64,000 bases of DNA from Bradyrhizobiaceae bacterium (GCA_947481685.1 CANKHA010000013.1:1-64000); one strand, 5' to 3'. Shown: positions 26,767 to 39,291, counted from the first letter of the stretch. A program made the numbers and translations. The notes: generated by a model not told the origin, from the sequence alone.

Positions 26767-26958
26767 TTAGCCCTCGATCACGCTCACCAAGTGCTTGACC
26801 TTGGCGACCATGCCACGCGTCTGCGGGGTATCCGGCAGTTCCGAAACGCGGTTGATGCGATTCAGACCGAGGCCGATCAGGGTCTCGCGCTGGTCGTGGT
26901 GACGGCGGATCGGGCTTCCGGTCTGCTTCACCTTGATCGTTTTGGCGGCTTTGCTCAT
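26767..26958 (-). CDS. rpmD: 50S ribosomal protein L30
   Basis: A 63-residue protein from ATG 26958 ([19 protein letters not shown]) with the L30 motif [21 protein letters not shown] at 26970 overlapping the rpsE stop (GTGA) would add MSTD and is also possible by translational coupling. Confidence 0.96.
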   Translation of the reverse strand: MSKAAKTIKVKQTGSPIRRHHDQRETLIGLGLNRINRVSELPDTPQTRGMVAKVKHLVSVIEG

Positions 26959-26966
26959 GTCAGTGC

Positions 26967-27521
26967 TCACTCGCTCGTCACTTCAGCGTCGCCACCCTGG
27001 CGGCGCGACTGAAGAGCCGAGACCTTGATGTTACGGCGCGCTGCAACCGAGCGCGGCGAATCCTGGTGCTTCAGCGCATCGAAGGTCGCGCGCACCATGT
27101 TGTAGGGGTTCGACGAGCCGAGCGACTTCGCCACCACGTCCTGCATGCCGAGCGTTTCGAACACGGCGCGCATCGGGCCGCCCGCGATGATGCCGGTGCC
27201 GGGAGGCGCCGCGCGCAGGAAGACCTTGCCGGCGCCGTGACGGCCCTTCACATCATGATGCAGCGTACGGCCTTCGCGCAGCGGAACGCGGATCAACGAA
27301 CGCTTGGCGGAGTCTGTTGCCTTGCGGATCGCTTCCGGAACTTCGCGGGCTTTGCCGTGACCGAAGCCAACGCGGCCCTTCTGATCGCCGACGATGACGA
27401 GAGCTGCAAAGCCGAAGCGACGGCCGCCCTTCACCACCTTGGCGACACGGTTGATGTGGACGAGCTTGTCGACAAACTCGTTGTCGCGCTCTTCCTTACG
27501 TTGCGCATGCTCACGTGCCAT
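26967..27521 (-). CDS. rpsE: 30S ribosomal protein S5
   Basis: A 184-residue protein from ATG 27521 ([20 protein letters not shown]). The double-stranded RNA-binding fold ([20 protein letters not shown]) and the second domain ([21 protein letters not shown]) are intact; the loop VKGGRRF contains the position linked to spectinomycin response and looks wild-type. Confidence 0.98.
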   Translation of the reverse strand: MAREHAQRKEERDNEFVDKLVHINRVAKVVKGGRRFGFAALVIVGDQKGRVGFGHGKAREVPEAIRKATDSAKRSLIRVPLREGRTLHHDVKGRHGAGKVFLRAAPPGTGIIAGGPMRAVFETLGMQDVVAKSLGSSNPYNMVRATFDALKHQDSPRSVAARRNIKVSALQSRRQGGDAEVTSE

Positions 27522-27561
27522 TTTGCGTTCCAATCAAATCGGGCGAGACGCCCACAGATCC

Positions 27562-27921
27562 TTAGAAATTCAGGCCGCCCTCGCGGGCAGCATCAGCCAG
27601 CGCCTTCACGCGCCCGTGGTAGAGATAGTTGCCGCGGTCGAACACGACATCCTTCAATCCCTTGGCAACGGCGCGCTCGGCGATCAGCTTGCCGACCGCC
27701 TTGGCAGCGTCGATGTTGCCGCCGGCCTTGAGGTTTTCGCGCATCGTCTTCTCGAGCGACGAAGCCGCGACCAGGGTCTCGCCTTTCACGTCGTCGATAA
27801 TCTGCGCATAGATATGCTGTGAAGAACGGTGAACCGACAAACGCTTGCGCGCACCGGCCGCCTTCTTGACCGCCTTACGGACGCTCGCCTTGCGCCGTTC
27901 GGTCGAGGTTTTGTGTGCCAT
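27562..27921 (-). CDS. rplR: 50S ribosomal protein L18
   Basis: A 119-residue 5S-rRNA-binding protein. Typical motifs are [19 protein letters not shown] (34-52) and the C-terminal [20 protein letters not shown]. The N-terminus is basic as usual. It lies between rplF and rpsE. Confidence 0.98.
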   Translation of the reverse strand: MAHKTSTERRKASVRKAVKKAAGARKRLSVHRSSQHIYAQIIDDVKGETLVAASSLEKTMRENLKAGGNIDAAKAVGKLIAERAVAKGLKDVVFDRGNYLYHGRVKALADAAREGGLNF

Positions 27922-27932
27922 CGCCTGCTCCG

Positions 27933-28466
27933 TTACTTCTTCTTGCCTTCCTTGCGGAAGATGTATTCGCCGGCATACTTCACGCCTTTGCCCTTGTAGG
28001 GCTCCGGCGGACGATAGGAGCGGATTTCCGCCGCAACCTGTCCAACCTTCTGGCTGTCGATACCGGTGATGGTGATTTCAGTCGGCTTCGGTGTCACGAT
28101 CGTGATGCCTTCCGGGATCGGATAGACAACGTCGTGGCTGTAGCCGAGCGCGAGTTGCAGGTTCTTGCCCTGCACCGCGGCGCGGTAACCGACGCCGGTG
28201 ATTTCGAGCTTGCGCTCGAAGCCTTTGGTGACGCCCGTGACCAGGTTGGAGACCATCGTGCGCGAGGTGCCCCACATAGAACGGGCACGCTTGGTTTCGT
28301 TGCGCGGGTCGACCTTGACCTTGCCGTCTTCCATCTTCACCAGAACTTCGTCGGGAACCACGAACTGAAGCATCCCTTTCGGGCCCTTCATTTTCACAGT
28401 CTGCCCTTCGACGTTGGCGGTGACGCCGGACGGAACGAGGACTGGTTTTTTTCCGATACGAGACAT
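27933..28466 (-). CDS. rplF: 50S ribosomal protein L6
   Basis: A 177-residue protein with two homologous domains; the start [15 protein letters not shown] and the end [19 protein letters not shown] plus [19 protein letters not shown] are diagnostic. It binds 23S rRNA near the sarcin-ricin loop and so affects elongation-factor GTPases. Only 2 bases separate it from rpsH. Confidence 0.98.
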   Translation of the reverse strand: MSRIGKKPVLVPSGVTANVEGQTVKMKGPKGMLQFVVPDEVLVKMEDGKVKVDPRNETKRARSMWGTSRTMVSNLVTGVTKGFERKLEITGVGYRAAVQGKNLQLALGYSHDVVYPIPEGITIVTPKPTEITITGIDSQKVGQVAAEIRSYRPPEPYKGKGVKYAGEYIFRKEGKKK

Positions 28467-28468
28467 GA

Positions 28469-28867
28469 TCAGAACACCGTAAACAGGATTTCGCCGCCGA
28501 CATTGGCGTCGCGCGCTGCGTGATCCGCCATCACGCCCTTGGGCGTCGAAAGGATCGACACGCCGAGACCGTTGTTGATGCGCGGCAGCGCCTTGACCGA
28601 CGCATAGACGCGGCGGCCGGGTTTGGAGACACGGGAGATCTCACGGATCACCGGCTCTCCGTCGAAATACTTCAGTTCGATCTCGAGCTCGCTGCGACCG
28701 CTGGCATGCTCAACCGACGAGAAGCCACGGATGTAGCCTTCGCTCTTGAGCACCTCGAGCACGCTTTCGCGCAACCTCGAGCCCGGGGTCGAAACCTTCG
28801 GCTTGTTACGCATCTGCGCGTTGCGGATGCGGGTGATCAAGTCACCGATCGGATCATTCACGCCCAT
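28469..28867 (-). CDS. rpsH: 30S ribosomal protein S8
   Basis: A 132-residue protein starting [18 protein letters not shown]. The C-terminal [25 protein letters not shown] carries the STPKG loop that binds 16S rRNA helix 21. In many bacteria S8 also represses the spc operon; the target cannot be judged here. Confidence 0.98.
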   Translation of the reverse strand: MGVNDPIGDLITRIRNAQMRNKPKVSTPGSRLRESVLEVLKSEGYIRGFSSVEHASGRSELEIELKYFDGEPVIREISRVSKPGRRVYASVKALPRINNGLGVSILSTPKGVMADHAARDANVGGEILFTVF

Positions 28868-28879
28868 GTTCCGATCTCC

Positions 28880-29185
28880 CTACCAGCTCGACTTCACGAG
28901 ACCGGGAATCAGGCCCTTGGACCCGAGATCCCGCAACGCGATGCGGCTGAGCTTATGTTTGCGATAGAAGGCGCGCGGACGGCCGGTCAGCTCGCAGCGA
29001 TTGCGGATACGCACTGCCGAAGAGTTACGTGGCATCTCGGCGAGTTTCAGGGTCGCCGCGAAACGCTCTTCCATCGGCTTCGCCTTGTCGCGCGCGATCG
29101 CCTTCAGCTTGGCGCGACGCGGCCCAAGCTGTTTCGTCATCTCGCGACGCCGGTTGTTCTTCTCGATCGAACTCTTCTTAGCCAT
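28880..29185 (-). CDS. rpsN: 30S ribosomal protein S14
   Basis: A 101-residue S14 of the long, zinc-free type: no CxxC pairs are present. The end [20 protein letters not shown] and [18 protein letters not shown] are conserved. The long form is typical of proteobacteria. Confidence 0.98.
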   Translation of the reverse strand: MAKKSSIEKNNRRREMTKQLGPRRAKLKAIARDKAKPMEERFAATLKLAEMPRNSSAVRIRNRCELTGRPRAFYRKHKLSRIALRDLGSKGLIPGLVKSSW

Positions 29186-29227
29186 TCGTGTCTCCTAGGT
29201 TTCCGCGTTTGAAGGACCCCTGGTCCC

Positions 29228-29905
29228 TCACTGCCGGAACGGGAAGTTGAATGCCGTGAGCAAGGCGCGCGCTTCTTCGTCGTTACGCGCGGTCGTGCAA
29301 ACGGTGATGTCCATGCCCCAGACTTCGGCTGCCTTGTCGTAGTCGATTTCCGGGAAAATGATGTGTTCCTTGATGCCCAACGAGTAGTTGCCGCGGCCAT
29401 CGAAGCTTTTAGGATTGAGCCCGCGGAAGTCGCGAACGCGCGGCAGCGCGATGTTGATCAGGCGGTCGATGAATTCGTACATGCGCGCGCGGCGCAACGT
29501 CACCTTGGCGCCGATCGCCTGGCCATCGCGCAACTTGAAGTTGGCAACGGACTTGCGCGACTTGGTGATGATGGCCTTCTGGCCGGCGATCAGCCCGAGG
29601 TCGCCGGCAGCCTGATCGACCTTCTTGCGGTCGTTCACGCCCTCGCCCACGCCCATGTTGAGCACGATCTTGTCGATCACCGGCACCTGCATGCCGTTGG
29701 TGTAACCGAACTGCTCGGTGAGCTTGGCGCGCACAGTCTCGGCATAGAACGCATGCAAGCGGGCCGGCACGCGCTCTTCGCGCAGCTTCTTCCCGCCCTC
29801 GGAATTACCCGCGGTCTCTGCCTTCTTGGCGCGCGCGGCCTTCTCGGCCTGCTGCGTCTTCTTGGCTTCAAGCTTCGCAGCTTGTGCTTTGTCTGTCTCA
29901 GCCAT
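29228..29905 (-). CDS. rplE: 50S ribosomal protein L5 with N-terminal extension
   Basis: A 225-residue product from ATG 29905. The L5 core starts near residue 45 ([16 protein letters not shown]) and contains [17 protein letters not shown] and [18 protein letters not shown], binding 5S rRNA and the P-site tRNA. The first 44 residues ([19 protein letters not shown] at the start) are an added Ala/Lys/Glu helix not found in the 180-residue E. coli protein. The ATG lies within the end of rplX with an 8-base overlap. Confidence 0.97.
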   Translation of the reverse strand: MAETDKAQAAKLEAKKTQQAEKAARAKKAETAGNSEGGKKLREERVPARLHAFYAETVRAKLTEQFGYTNGMQVPVIDKIVLNMGVGEGVNDRKKVDQAAGDLGLIAGQKAIITKSRKSVANFKLRDGQAIGAKVTLRRARMYEFIDRLINIALPRVRDFRGLNPKSFDGRGNYSLGIKEHIIFPEIDYDKAAEVWGMDITVCTTARNDEEARALLTAFNFPFRQ

Positions 29906-30215
29906 CGATCTCAACTCCCGAAAGCTTCGCCACGCGGACGCGCTTGCCGTCCTTCATCACCTTGAAACCGACGCGTGTCGGCTTGCCCGACTTCGGGTCC
30001 GCAACCGCCAGGTTGGACAGATGGATCGTCCCCTCTTTGGAGATGATGCCGCCTTCCTGCTGGGCGGTCTGGCGCTGGTGACGCTTGACCATGTTAATTC
30101 CACGAACGAGTGCGCGGCCCTCGGTGGGGCGCACTTCCATCACTTCACCCGACCGGCCCTTGTCACGGCCGGTAAGCACGACAACCTTGTCGCCCTTGCG
30201 GATTTTTGCAGCCAT
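29898..30215 (-). CDS. rplX: 50S ribosomal protein L24
   Basis: A 105-residue protein ([20 protein letters not shown]) with a KOW motif in its first 30 residues, an early 23S rRNA-assembly protein. ATG 30215 shares TGATG with the rplN stop. A GTG one codon upstream is possible but less likely. Confidence 0.98.
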   Translation of the reverse strand: MAAKIRKGDKVVVLTGRDKGRSGEVMEVRPTEGRALVRGINMVKRHQRQTAQQEGGIISKEGTIHLSNLAVADPKSGKPTRVGFKVMKDGKRVRVAKLSGVEIDG

Positions 30216-30583
30216 CACAGCACCTCCGGGGCGAGCGAGATGATCTTCATGTGGTTCTTGGCACGCAGCTCGCGCGGCACCGGCCCGAAGATACGGGTGC
30301 CGACCGGCTCCTTCTGCGCATTGATGAGCACCGCGGCGTTGCGGTCAAAACGGATGGTCGAACCGTCGGCGCGCTTGATGTCCTTCGACACACGCACAAC
30401 CACGGCCTTCATCACCTCGCCCTTCTTCACGCGCCCGCGCGGGATCGCTTCCTTGATGGAAACGACGATGATGTCACCGATCGTCGCATAGCGACGCTTG
30501 GAACCACCCAGCACCTTGATGCACATGACACGACGCGCGCCGGAATTATCCGCGACGTCGAGGTTTGTTTGCATCTGAATCAT
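30215..30583 (-). CDS. rplN: 50S ribosomal protein L14
   Basis: A 122-residue protein with [19 protein letters not shown] and the end [18 protein letters not shown], which are near-invariant in L14. It forms intersubunit bridges. It overlaps rplX by one stop/start base pair set. Confidence 0.99.
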   Translation of the reverse strand: MIQMQTNLDVADNSGARRVMCIKVLGGSKRRYATIGDIIVVSIKEAIPRGRVKKGEVMKAVVVRVSKDIKRADGSTIRFDRNAAVLINAQKEPVGTRIFGPVPRELRAKNHMKIISLAPEVL

Positions 30584-30620
30584 AACGTGCCTCGTTTACT
30601 TTCTCTCGCGCCGTGCGCGA

Positions 30621-30872
30621 TCAATTCGCCGTTTTCTTCTTCTCGCCCTGGACCACCGTCCAGCGCTTGAGCTTGGAGATCGGGCTATGCTCCTCGATCC
30701 GCACAATGTCGCCGATGCCGTATTCATTGGCCTCGTCGTGGGCGTGGTATTTCTTAGACCGCCGCACCGTCTTCTTCAGCGTCGGATGGGTGAAGCGGCG
30801 CTCAACGCGCACGACCACCGTCTTCTGCTGTTTGTCGCTAACGACGACGCCTTGGAGCGTTCGCTTCGGCAT
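30621..30872 (-). CDS. rpsQ: 30S ribosomal protein S17
   Basis: An 83-residue protein from ATG 30872 ([20 protein letters not shown]) with the OB-fold signature [19 protein letters not shown] longer upstream frame is a shadow of rpmC and is dropped. Confidence 0.98.
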   Translation of the reverse strand: MPKRTLQGVVVSDKQQKTVVVRVERRFTHPTLKKTVRRSKKYHAHDEANEYGIGDIVRIEEHSPISKLKRWTVVQGEKKKTAN

Positions 30873-30882
30873 CTCGATCCCC

Positions 30883-31185
30883 TTACTTCGACTTAGACTT
30901 CGCAGCGGCCTTCTTGGGCGCTGCGGCCGCACGCTTCGCCTTGGGCTTAGCGGCAGCTTTCGATTTCGGTTCCGCAGCAGCACGCTGCGGAGCAGCACCA
31001 ACGCGCTTCTGCTGCGCGACGGTTTTGATGCGCGCAATATCGCGCCGGATCACGCGCACGCGCGCGGTGTTCTCGAGCTGACCGGTGGCCCGCTGAAAGC
31101 GCAGATTGAACTGCTCCTTCTTCAGCTTCAGCACCTCGTCGTCGAGCTGATCGATCGTCATCGCTCTGGCGTCGGCAGTTTTCAT
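30883..31185 (-). CDS. rpmC: 50S ribosomal protein L29 with basic C-terminal tail
   Basis: Residues 1-65 are the usual two-helix L29 ([20 protein letters not shown], then [19 protein letters not shown]). The family normally stops here at 60-68 residues. This protein continues to 100 residues with an Ala/Lys/Pro repeat ([20 protein letters not shown]). L29 borders the exit tunnel and binds trigger factor and SRP, so the tail would lie near the nascent chain. Confidence 0.96.
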   Translation of the reverse strand: MKTADARAMTIDQLDDEVLKLKKEQFNLRFQRATGQLENTARVRVIRRDIARIKTVAQQKRVGAAPQRAAAEPKSKAAAKPKAKRAAAAPKKAAAKSKSK

Positions 31186-31200
31186 ATCCGTTCCCCCTGC

Positions 31201-31614
31201 CTACTCGGCGATGCGCTCAATGAAGCGCGTCTTGATCGACAGCTTCGCGGCAGCAAGACCAAGAGCTTCCTTGGCGACCTGCAGCGGAATGCCATCAACT
31301 TCAAACATGATGCGGCCGGGCTTGACGCGGCACACCCAGAATTCCGGGGTGCCCTTGCCCTTGCCCATACGAACTTCGATCGGCTTTTTTGAGACCGGCA
31401 CATCCGGATAGACGCGAATCCAGACGCGGCCCGCGCGCTTCATGTGACGGGTCAGCGCACGACGCGCGGCTTCGATCTGCCGCGCGGTGACGCGATCCGG
31501 CTCAAGAGCCTTAAGGCCGTATTGGCCGAAGCTGAGTTCGACTCCGGCCTTCGAGGTGCCGTGGATACGGCCCTTGAATGCCTTGCGGAACTTGGTGCGC
31601 TTGGGTTGCAACAT
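31201..31614 (-). CDS. rplP: 50S ribosomal protein L16
   Basis: A 137-residue protein ([19 protein letters not shown]) with [20 protein letters not shown] and [18 protein letters not shown]. It contacts the A-site tRNA and helps shape the peptidyl-transferase centre. The arginine equivalent of the hydroxylated Arg81 is within the GKGKG-F-WV segment context and looks normal. Confidence 0.98.
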   Translation of the reverse strand: MLQPKRTKFRKAFKGRIHGTSKAGVELSFGQYGLKALEPDRVTARQIEAARRALTRHMKRAGRVWIRVYPDVPVSKKPIEVRMGKGKGTPEFWVCRVKPGRIMFEVDGIPLQVAKEALGLAAAKLSIKTRFIERIAE

Positions 31615-31647
31615 GGTCTTACTTTCGTTCCCTGAATTCCGTTGGCC

Positions 31648-32346
31648 TTAGGCAGCGTCGCGACGCGGACGACCCGCCTCGCCTTCAGCCATCTTCTTGT
31701 CCTGCGCCATTGGGTCGTGTTCCATGATCTCGCCCTTGAAGATCCAGACCTTGACGCCGCAGGTGCCGTAAGTCGTGAAGCCGGTAGCAACGCCGTAATC
31801 GACGTCGGCACGAAGCGTATGCAGCGGCACGCGGCCTTCGCGGTACCACTCCATGCGCGCGATCTCGGCGCCGCCGAGACGGCCGGAGCAGTTGATGCGG
31901 ATGCCTTCAGCACCGAGACGCATCGCGGACTGAACGGCGCGCTTCATGGCGCGGCGGAAAGCAACGCGGCGCTCGAGCTGCTGCGCAATCGAATCTGCGA
32001 CCAGCGTCGCATCGAGTTCCGGCTTGCGGATTTCAACGATGTTGATCACCACGTCCGATGAAGTCAGCGCCGCCACGGTTTTACGAAGCTTCTCGATGTC
32101 GGCGCCCTTCTTGCCGATCACCACGCCGGGGCGCGCCGAATGGATCGTCACGCGGCACTTCTTGTGCGGACGTTCGATCACAATCTTCGACACAGCCGCC
32201 TGCTTCAGCAGCTTCAGAAGCTCCTTGCGGATCTTCATGTCTTCGTGGAGCAGCGTGCCGTATTCGCTCTTGCCGGCGTACCAGCGCGAATCCCAGGTGC
32301 GATTGATCCCGAGGCGCAGCCCAATTGGATTAACCTTTTGACCCAT
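31648..32346 (-). CDS. rpsC: 30S ribosomal protein S3
   Basis: A 232-residue protein with the KH domain ([23 protein letters not shown] loop) and the C-terminal domain ending in [20 protein letters not shown]. It lines the mRNA entry site with S4 and S5. The tail after residue 215 is short and basic. Confidence 0.98.
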   Translation of the reverse strand: MGQKVNPIGLRLGINRTWDSRWYAGKSEYGTLLHEDMKIRKELLKLLKQAAVSKIVIERPHKKCRVTIHSARPGVVIGKKGADIEKLRKTVAALTSSDVVINIVEIRKPELDATLVADSIAQQLERRVAFRRAMKRAVQSAMRLGAEGIRINCSGRLGGAEIARMEWYREGRVPLHTLRADVDYGVATGFTTYGTCGVKVWIFKGEIMEHDPMAQDKKMAEGEAGRPRRDAA

Positions 32347-32358
32347 AGGTCGTGCTCC

Positions 32359-32739
32359 TTACGCGCTCGCCTCGATCTCACGAACAACAATCGTGAGATT
32401 CGAGAACGGCTTGATGATCTGGGAGGCTTTGCCGCGGCCGCGCGCATGGAAGCGCTTCATGACCAGGGCCTTACCAACATAGGCCTCGGCGACGACGAGA
32501 TCGTCGACGTCGAGGTCGTGATTATTTTCAGCGTTCGCAATCGCCGATTCCAGGCACTTGCGAACTTCCACCGCAATACGTTTGCGGGAAAATTCCAGAT
32601 CGGCGAGCGCACTCGCAACCTTCTTCCCCCGGATCAAACCGGCGACAAGGTTGAGCTTCTGCGGGCTAATCCGCAGCAGGCGGGCGACCGCCTTGGCTTC
32701 GTTCTCTGAGAGCGCTCTCTCACGCGCGCGCTTGCCCAT
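32359..32739 (-). CDS. rplV: 50S ribosomal protein L22
   Basis: A 126-residue protein whose conserved hairpin ([20 protein letters not shown]) reaches into the exit tunnel, where macrolide changes arise. No insertion or deletion is seen in that loop. Confidence 0.98.
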   Translation of the reverse strand: MGKRARERALSENEAKAVARLLRISPQKLNLVAGLIRGKKVASALADLEFSRKRIAVEVRKCLESAIANAENNHDLDVDDLVVAEAYVGKALVMKRFHARGRGKASQIIKPFSNLTIVVREIEASA

Positions 32740-32755
32740 TGTCTCGTCCTCTTAC

Positions 32756-33037
32756 TTACGTAGAGCGCTTCGCCTTCCGATCGGCCGAATGGCCGTGGAA
32801 GGTGCGCGTCGGCGCGAACTCGCCAAACTTGTGGCCAACCATTTCCTCGGAAACGTTTACCGGGATGTGTTTCTGGCCGTTATAGACGCCGAAGGTCAGG
32901 CCGACGAATTGCGGCAGGATCGTCGAACGCCGGCTCCAGATCTTGATGACATCATGCCGGCCAGACGAACGAGCAGTGTCCGCCTTCTTGAGCAGATAGC
33001 CGTCAACGAACGGACCCTTCCATACGGAACGCGTCAT
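32756..33037 (-). CDS. rpsS: 30S ribosomal protein S19
   Basis: A 93-residue protein, [20 protein letters not shown] at its start and [21 protein letters not shown] at its end, as in the family. It lies in the 30S head beside S13. Confidence 0.99.
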   Translation of the reverse strand: MTRSVWKGPFVDGYLLKKADTARSSGRHDVIKIWSRRSTILPQFVGLTFGVYNGQKHIPVNVSEEMVGHKFGEFAPTRTFHGHSADRKAKRST

Positions 33038-33047
33038 TGTGCTCGTC

Positions 33048-33884
33048 CTATTTCTTCTTCCGCTTGTGGCGGCTGGCGATAATGAATTTCGTTGTGACCT
33101 TGTTCTTCCGGGTCTTCTTGCCCTTGGTGGGGAAGCCCCACGGGGTGACCGGATGCCGACCGCCCGAGGTGCGGCCTTCGCCGCCGCCGTGCGGGTGATC
33201 GATGGGATTCATGGTGACGCCGCGGTTATGCGGACGACGGCCCATCCAGCGCTTGCGGCCGGCCTTGCCGATCGAGGTGTTCATCTCGTCCGGATTGGAG
33301 ACCGCGCCAATGCTGGCCATGCAGCGGCCGTGAACCAGGCGTTGCTCACCGGAGTTCAAACGCAGGATGACGTATTCCTGATCGCGTCCGACGATCTGGG
33401 CATAGGTGCCGGCGGAACGGGCGATCTGGCCGCCCTTGCCGATCTTGAGCTCGACATTATGCACGATGGTGCCGACCGGGATGTTACCGGCAGGCATCGC
33501 GTTGCCCGGCTTCACATCGACGGACTCACCGGCAACGACGCTGTCGCCTGCGGAAAGACGCTGCGGCGCCAGGATGTAGGAAAGCGCGCCGTCAGAATAC
33601 TTCACCAGGGCGATGAAAGCGGTGCGGTTCGGATCATATTCGATCCGCTCGACAGTCGCCGGCGAGTCGAACTTCGTACGCTTGAAGTCGATCAGGCGGT
33701 AGCTCTGCTTGTGCCCGCCGCCGCGGAAACGAACGGTGATACGGCCATTGTTGTTGCGGCCGCCGGACGAGTTTTTGCCCTCGGTCAAAGCCTTGACCGG
33801 CTTGCCCTTGTAGAGAGCCGAACGGTCGACCAGCACCAGCTGACGCTGGCTCGGTGTCGTCGGATTATATTTTTTAAGCGCCAT
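33048..33884 (-). CDS. rplB: 50S ribosomal protein L2
   Basis: A 278-residue protein needed for subunit association and peptidyl transfer. The essential histidine lies in [20 protein letters not shown] (near residues 228-247). The N-terminal start [17 protein letters not shown] is typical. Confidence 0.99.
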   Translation of the reverse strand: MALKKYNPTTPSQRQLVLVDRSALYKGKPVKALTEGKNSSGGRNNNGRITVRFRGGGHKQSYRLIDFKRTKFDSPATVERIEYDPNRTAFIALVKYSDGALSYILAPQRLSAGDSVVAGESVDVKPGNAMPAGNIPVGTIVHNVELKIGKGGQIARSAGTYAQIVGRDQEYVILRLNSGEQRLVHGRCMASIGAVSNPDEMNTSIGKAGRKRWMGRRPHNRGVTMNPIDHPHGGGEGRTSGGRHPVTPWGFPTKGKKTRKNKVTTKFIIASRHKRKKK

Positions 33885-33895
33885 CGCTTACGTCC

Positions 33896-34195
33896 TTACA
33901 AACCTGTCGTCACGTCGATGCGGTGACCTTCTTCGAGGGTCACGATCGCGCGCTTGACGTCTGACTGCACGCCGAGACTACCGCGCGAAGCCTTCTTCTT
34001 GCCCTTGCGGATGTGCGTGTTGACGCCGACGACCTTGACGTCGAAGAGCTTCTCCACCGCATCCTTGATCTGTGGCTTGGTCGCCGTGCGGGCGACCTTG
34101 AACACGACCTGATTTCGCTCAGACGCCATCGTCGCCTTCTCGGTGATCACCGGAGACAGGATGACGTCGTAATGGCGCGGATCTTTGGTTGTCAT
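33896..34195 (-). CDS. rplW: 50S ribosomal protein L23
   Basis: A 99-residue protein at the tunnel exit that docks trigger factor and SRP. The motif [19 protein letters not shown] and the loop [15 protein letters not shown] are conserved. ATG 34195 overlaps the rplD stop as ATGA. Confidence 0.98.
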   Translation of the reverse strand: MTTKDPRHYDVILSPVITEKATMASERNQVVFKVARTATKPQIKDAVEKLFDVKVVGVNTHIRKGKKKASRGSLGVQSDVKRAIVTLEEGHRIDVTTGL

Positions 34196-34812
34196 TTAAA
34201 GCGCGCCTCCAACGCATCGAGAGCGGCCTTGGTGAGAACCAGCGTGTGACGCCGCAGGATGTCATAGACGTTGATGCCCTGCACCGGCAGCACGTCGATG
34301 TTCGGAATGTTGCGTGCGGCATTGGCGAAGCTTGTCTCGACCTGCGCGCCGTCAATGATCAGCGCATTTGCGAAACCGAGCTTGCCGAAATGCGTGCGCA
34401 GCTCCTTGGTCTTGCCTTCCTTCACCGAGGCGGCTTCCAGGATGACGATGCCGCCATCCTTGGCCTTGGCCGAAAGCGCGTGACGCAGAGCGAGCGCGCG
34501 GACCTTCTTCGGCAGATCATGTTCATGGCTGCGCACGACCGGACCGAACGAACGGCCGCCACCGCGGAACAGGTTGGCACGACGCGAACCGTGACGTGCT
34601 CCGCCGCCGCCCTTCTGATTGCCGAACTTCTTGCCAGTCAGGCTGATCTCGGCGCGGCCCTTCACCTTGTGGGTGCCGGCGCGACGCTTCGCGAGCTGCC
34701 AGTTGATGCAGCGCGAAATCAGATCCTTGCGCGGCTCGAGGCCGAAAATCTCGTCGGACAGCGTGACCGAACCGGCCGCCTTGCCATCGAGTGTGGTCAT
34801 CTTGAGTTCCAT
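34192..34812 (-). CDS. rplD: 50S ribosomal protein L4
   Basis: A 206-residue protein; the long loop ([19 protein letters not shown], then [19 protein letters not shown]) enters the exit tunnel. In enterobacteria L4 also represses the S10 operon. ATG 34812 shares TGATG with the rplC stop. Confidence 0.98.
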   Translation of the reverse strand: MELKMTTLDGKAAGSVTLSDEIFGLEPRKDLISRCINWQLAKRRAGTHKVKGRAEISLTGKKFGNQKGGGGARHGSRRANLFRGGGRSFGPVVRSHEHDLPKKVRALALRHALSAKAKDGGIVILEAASVKEGKTKELRTHFGKLGFANALIIDGAQVETSFANAARNIPNIDVLPVQGINVYDILRRHTLVLTKAALDALEARFK

Positions 34813-35570
34813 CACGCGCTCTCCGTCGTTTCGGCAGGAGCCGCGGTGTCTTCAGCGGGCTTTTCCGCCGGCGCCTTGTCGGCGCCCTCGGCCAGCTTGA
34901 ACTTGCCGGGCTTCGGGGCATCCTTCGGAAGCGCCTTCTTGATAGCGTCGCGCACGGTGATCCAACCGCCCCTGGCGCCGGGAACCGCGCCCTCAACCAG
35001 GATCAGGCCGCGCTCGACGTCGAGCGAAACAACCTTGAGATTGAGAGTGGTGATGCGATCGACACCCATGTGACCGGGCATCTTCTTGTTCTTGAAGGTC
35101 TTGCCGGGATCCTGACGGCCACCGGTCGAACCGATCGAGCGATGCGAGACCGACACGCCGTGGGAGGCACGCAAGCCGCCGAAATTCCAGCGTTTCATAC
35201 CGCCGGCAAAACCCTTACCGATGGAGGTGCCGGTGACATCGACGAACTGGCCGACGATGAAATGGTCTGCGGTGATTTCCGCGCCGACCGGGATCACGGC
35301 GTCATCGCTGACGCGGAACTCTGCCATCTTGCGCTTGGGCTCAACCTTGGCGATGGCAAAGTGGCCACGCATGGCCTTGCTCATCGTCACAGGGCGGCGT
35401 TCGCCGGCGCCAAGCTGGAGCGCGACGTAGCCATTGGTGTCCTTGGTGCGGTGCGCCACAACTTGGCACTGAGCAAGGCGCAACACAGTCACCGGCACAT
35501 GGACACCGGTCTCCGTAAAGACCCGCGTCATTCCGACTTTCTGTGCGATCACTCCGGAGCGCATCGGCAT
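34812..35570 (-). CDS. rplC: 50S ribosomal protein L3
   Basis: A 252-residue protein with the diagnostic [19 protein letters not shown] (near 130) and the end of the core at [17 protein letters not shown]. The last 35 residues are an Ala/Glu/Pro/Thr-rich acidic tail ([18 protein letters not shown]), longer than in E. coli (209 residues). The loop glutamine/asparagine site targeted by PrmB methylation is within the G-R-Q-D-P-G segment. Confidence 0.98.
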   Translation of the reverse strand: MPMRSGVIAQKVGMTRVFTETGVHVPVTVLRLAQCQVVAHRTKDTNGYVALQLGAGERRPVTMSKAMRGHFAIAKVEPKRKMAEFRVSDDAVIPVGAEITADHFIVGQFVDVTGTSIGKGFAGGMKRWNFGGLRASHGVSVSHRSIGSTGGRQDPGKTFKNKKMPGHMGVDRITTLNLKVVSLDVERGLILVEGAVPGARGGWITVRDAIKKALPKDAPKPGKFKLAEGADKAPAEKPAEDTAAPAETTESA

Positions 35571-35595
35571 TGTCCTGTCTTCTCTCTATCCGCTC

Positions 35596-35904
35596 TTACA
35601 ACTTGATCTCGACGTCCACGCCAGCAGCGAGGTCGAGCTTCATCAGCGCGTCCACGGTTTGCGGGGTAGGATCGACGATATCGAGCAGACGCTTATGGGT
35701 GCGCATCTCAAACTGCTCGCGACTCTTCTTGTCGATGTGCGGCGAGCGGTTAACCGTGAATTTCTCGATCTTGGTCGGCAGCGGAATCGGCCCACGAACC
35801 TGCGCGCCCGTGCGCTTCGCCGTGTTGACGATCTCGCGGGTCGACGCATCTAGGATGCGATGATCGAAGGCCTTGAGCCGGATCCGGATATTCTGGCCGT
35901 TCAT
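35596..35904 (-). CDS. rpsJ: 30S ribosomal protein S10 (NusE)
   Basis: A 102-residue protein from ATG 35904 ([20 protein letters not shown]), also the transcription antitermination factor NusE that binds NusB and NusG. It ends with the conserved [19 protein letters not shown]. The 59-base gap to tuf holds an imperfect hairpin (35926-35950, GAGAGGCGC against GGCGCCCCTC) that may slow transcription between tuf and the S10 genes. Confidence 0.98.
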   Translation of the reverse strand: MNGQNIRIRLKAFDHRILDASTREIVNTAKRTGAQVRGPIPLPTKIEKFTVNRSPHIDKKSREQFEMRTHKRLLDIVDPTPQTVDALMKLDLAAGVDVEIKL

Positions 35905-35963
35905 GAACGATTGCTCCACGAAGTAGAGAGGCGCTTTCGCGGCGCCCCTCGCCTTCTCTTCCC

Positions 35964-37154
<1,191 letters not shown>

Positions 37155-37212
37155 GTCGTTCTCCCGTGCGGGTCTCTAACAGTTCAAAATCAAAGTGGTT
37201 GTTTGCAAAAAC

Positions 37213-39291
37213 TCAGGCGAACTTGGCCTGAACTTCCTGCGCGACGTTGCTCGGTACTTGCTCGTAGTGATCGAATTGCATCGTGAAGGTAGCGCGCCCC
37301 TGGCTCATCGAACGGAGCGTATTCACGTAACCAAACATATTGGCGAGCGGCACCATCGCGTTGATGACGTTCGCATTGCCGCGCATGTCCTGGCCCTGGA
37401 TCTGGCCGCGCCGGGAATTCAGGTCTCCGATGACGGAGCCGCAGTAATCTTCCGGCGTAACGCACTCGACCTTCATGATCGGCTCGAGCAGCACGGAGCC
37501 GCCCTTCTGCAGCGCTTCGCGTAGCGCAGCGCGCGATGCGATTTCGAAGGCCAGCGCCGACGAGTCGACGTCGTGATAGCGGCCGTCGATCAGCGTCACT
37601 TTCAGGTCCACTACCGGGAATCCGGCGAGGATACCCGCGCCGAGCACCGAGTTAAGGCCCTTTTCAACGCCGGGGATGAATTCCTTCGGCACCGCGCCGC
37701 CGACGATATCGTTTTCAAACTGGAAGCCGGTACCTGCCGGCAGCGGCTCGGCGACGATCTTCACCTGGGCGAACTGACCGGTACCGCCGGTCTGCTTCTT
37801 GTGGGTGTAGTCGACCGTGACCTTCTTGGAGATGCGCTCACGGTAGGCAACCTGCGGCGCACCGATGTTGGCGTCCACTTTGTAAGTGCGGCGAAGGATA
37901 TCGACCTTGATGTCGAGATGCAGTTCGCCCATTCCCTTGAGAATGGTCTGGCCGCTTTCCTGATCGGTCGACACGCGGAAGGACGGATCCTCGGCAGCGA
38001 GCTTCGCAAGCGCGACGCCCAGCTTTTCCTGGTCGGCCTTCGACTTCGGCTCGATCGCGATTTCGATAACCGGCTCGGGGAATTCCATCTTTTCAAGAAT
38101 GACCGGCTTGTCGGGATCGCACAAAGTGTCGCCGGTGCGCGTCTCCTTCAATCCCGCGAGCGCAACGATGTCGCCAGCATAGGCTTCCTTGATGTCTTCG
38201 CGGTTGTTTGCATGCATCAGCAGCATGCGACCGACGCGCTCTTTGCGCTCCTTGGTCGAGTTGATCACGCCCGTGCCGCTGGTCAGCGTGCCCGAATAGA
38301 TGCGGCAGAAGGTGATGGTGCCGACGAAGGGGTCGTCCATGATCTTGAAGGCGAGCAGCGACATCGGCGCGCTGTCCTTCGGCTCACGGATCGTCTCTTC
38401 GTTGTCCCTGTCCGGGTTGATGCCCTTGATGGCGGGCACGTCGAGCGGCGACGGCAGATAGTCGACAACAGCGTCAAGCAACGGCTGAACGCCCTTGTTC
38501 TTGAAAGCCGAGCCGCACAGCACTGGATAGAAGGCGCCGGTGATCACGGCCTTACGGATCAGTTTCTTCAGCGTCGCTTCGTCCGGCTCCTTGCCGTCGA
38601 GAAAGGCTTCGAGCGCCACATCGTCGAGCTCGACGGCGGCTTCGATCATCTTTTCGCGGTATTCCTTGGCCTTGGCGACTAGGTCGGCCGGAATGTCGAT
38701 AACGTCGAACGTCGCACCGAGCGCCTCGTTATTCCAAATGTAGGCCTTCATGACCACCAGATCGACCATGCCGACGAAGTTGCTCTCCTCGCCGATCGGC
38801 AGCTGGATCGCAATCGGCTTCGCACCGAGCCGGTCGATGATGTCCTGCAGGCACTTGTAGAAGTCAGCGCCGGTCTTATCCATTTTATTGGCGAAGACGA
38901 TGCGCGGGACTTTGTACTTGTCGCCCTGGCGCCAGACGGTCTCGGTCTGCGGCTCCACGCCCTGGTTGCCGTCGAGCACAACGACGGCGCCGTCGAGCAC
39001 GCGCAGCGAGCGCTCGACTTCGATGGTGAAGTCCACGTGGCCGGGGGTGTCGATGATATTGAGGCGCTTGTCTTTCCAGAACGCAGTGGTCGCGGCAGAC
39101 GTAATGGTGATGCCACGCTCCTGCTCCTGCTCCATGAAATCCATGGTCGCAGCGCCGTCGTGCACTTCACCGATCTTGTGGCTCTTGCCGGTGTAATAGA
39201 GGATCCGCTCAGTGGTCGTGGTCTTGCCGGCATCAATGTGCGCCATGATGCCGAAATTGCGGTAGTCCTCGATAGGGTGAGCGCGGGGCAT
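37213..39291 (-). CDS. fusA: Elongation factor G
   Basis: A 692-residue translocation GTPase with five domains. G1 is [15 protein letters not shown] (17-31), switch [18 protein letters not shown], and G4 [10 protein letters not shown]. The domain IV tip ([20 protein letters not shown]) and domain V ([18 protein letters not shown]) are intact. It is the third gene of the str operon, 27 bases from rpsG and 58 bases from tuf. Confidence 0.99.
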   Translation of the reverse strand: MPRAHPIEDYRNFGIMAHIDAGKTTTTERILYYTGKSHKIGEVHDGAATMDFMEQEQERGITITSAATTAFWKDKRLNIIDTPGHVDFTIEVERSLRVLDGAVVVLDGNQGVEPQTETVWRQGDKYKVPRIVFANKMDKTGADFYKCLQDIIDRLGAKPIAIQLPIGEESNFVGMVDLVVMKAYIWNNEALGATFDVIDIPADLVAKAKEYREKMIEAAVELDDVALEAFLDGKEPDEATLKKLIRKAVITGAFYPVLCGSAFKNKGVQPLLDAVVDYLPSPLDVPAIKGINPDRDNEETIREPKDSAPMSLLAFKIMDDPFVGTITFCRIYSGTLTSGTGVINSTKERKERVGRMLLMHANNREDIKEAYAGDIVALAGLKETRTGDTLCDPDKPVILEKMEFPEPVIEIAIEPKSKADQEKLGVALAKLAAEDPSFRVSTDQESGQTILKGMGELHLDIKVDILRRTYKVDANIGAPQVAYRERISKKVTVDYTHKKQTGGTGQFAQVKIVAEPLPAGTGFQFENDIVGGAVPKEFIPGVEKGLNSVLGAGILAGFPVVDLKVTLIDGRYHDVDSSALAFEIASRAALREALQKGGSVLLEPIMKVECVTPEDYCGSVIGDLNSRRGQIQGQDMRGNANVINAMVPLANMFGYVNTLRSMSQGRATFTMQFDHYEQVPSNVAQEVQAKFA

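Noticed and set aside
35926-35950. A terminator between tuf and rpsJ
   Set aside because: The stem is imperfect and there is no T-run, so it is only mentioned as a possible pause hairpin.
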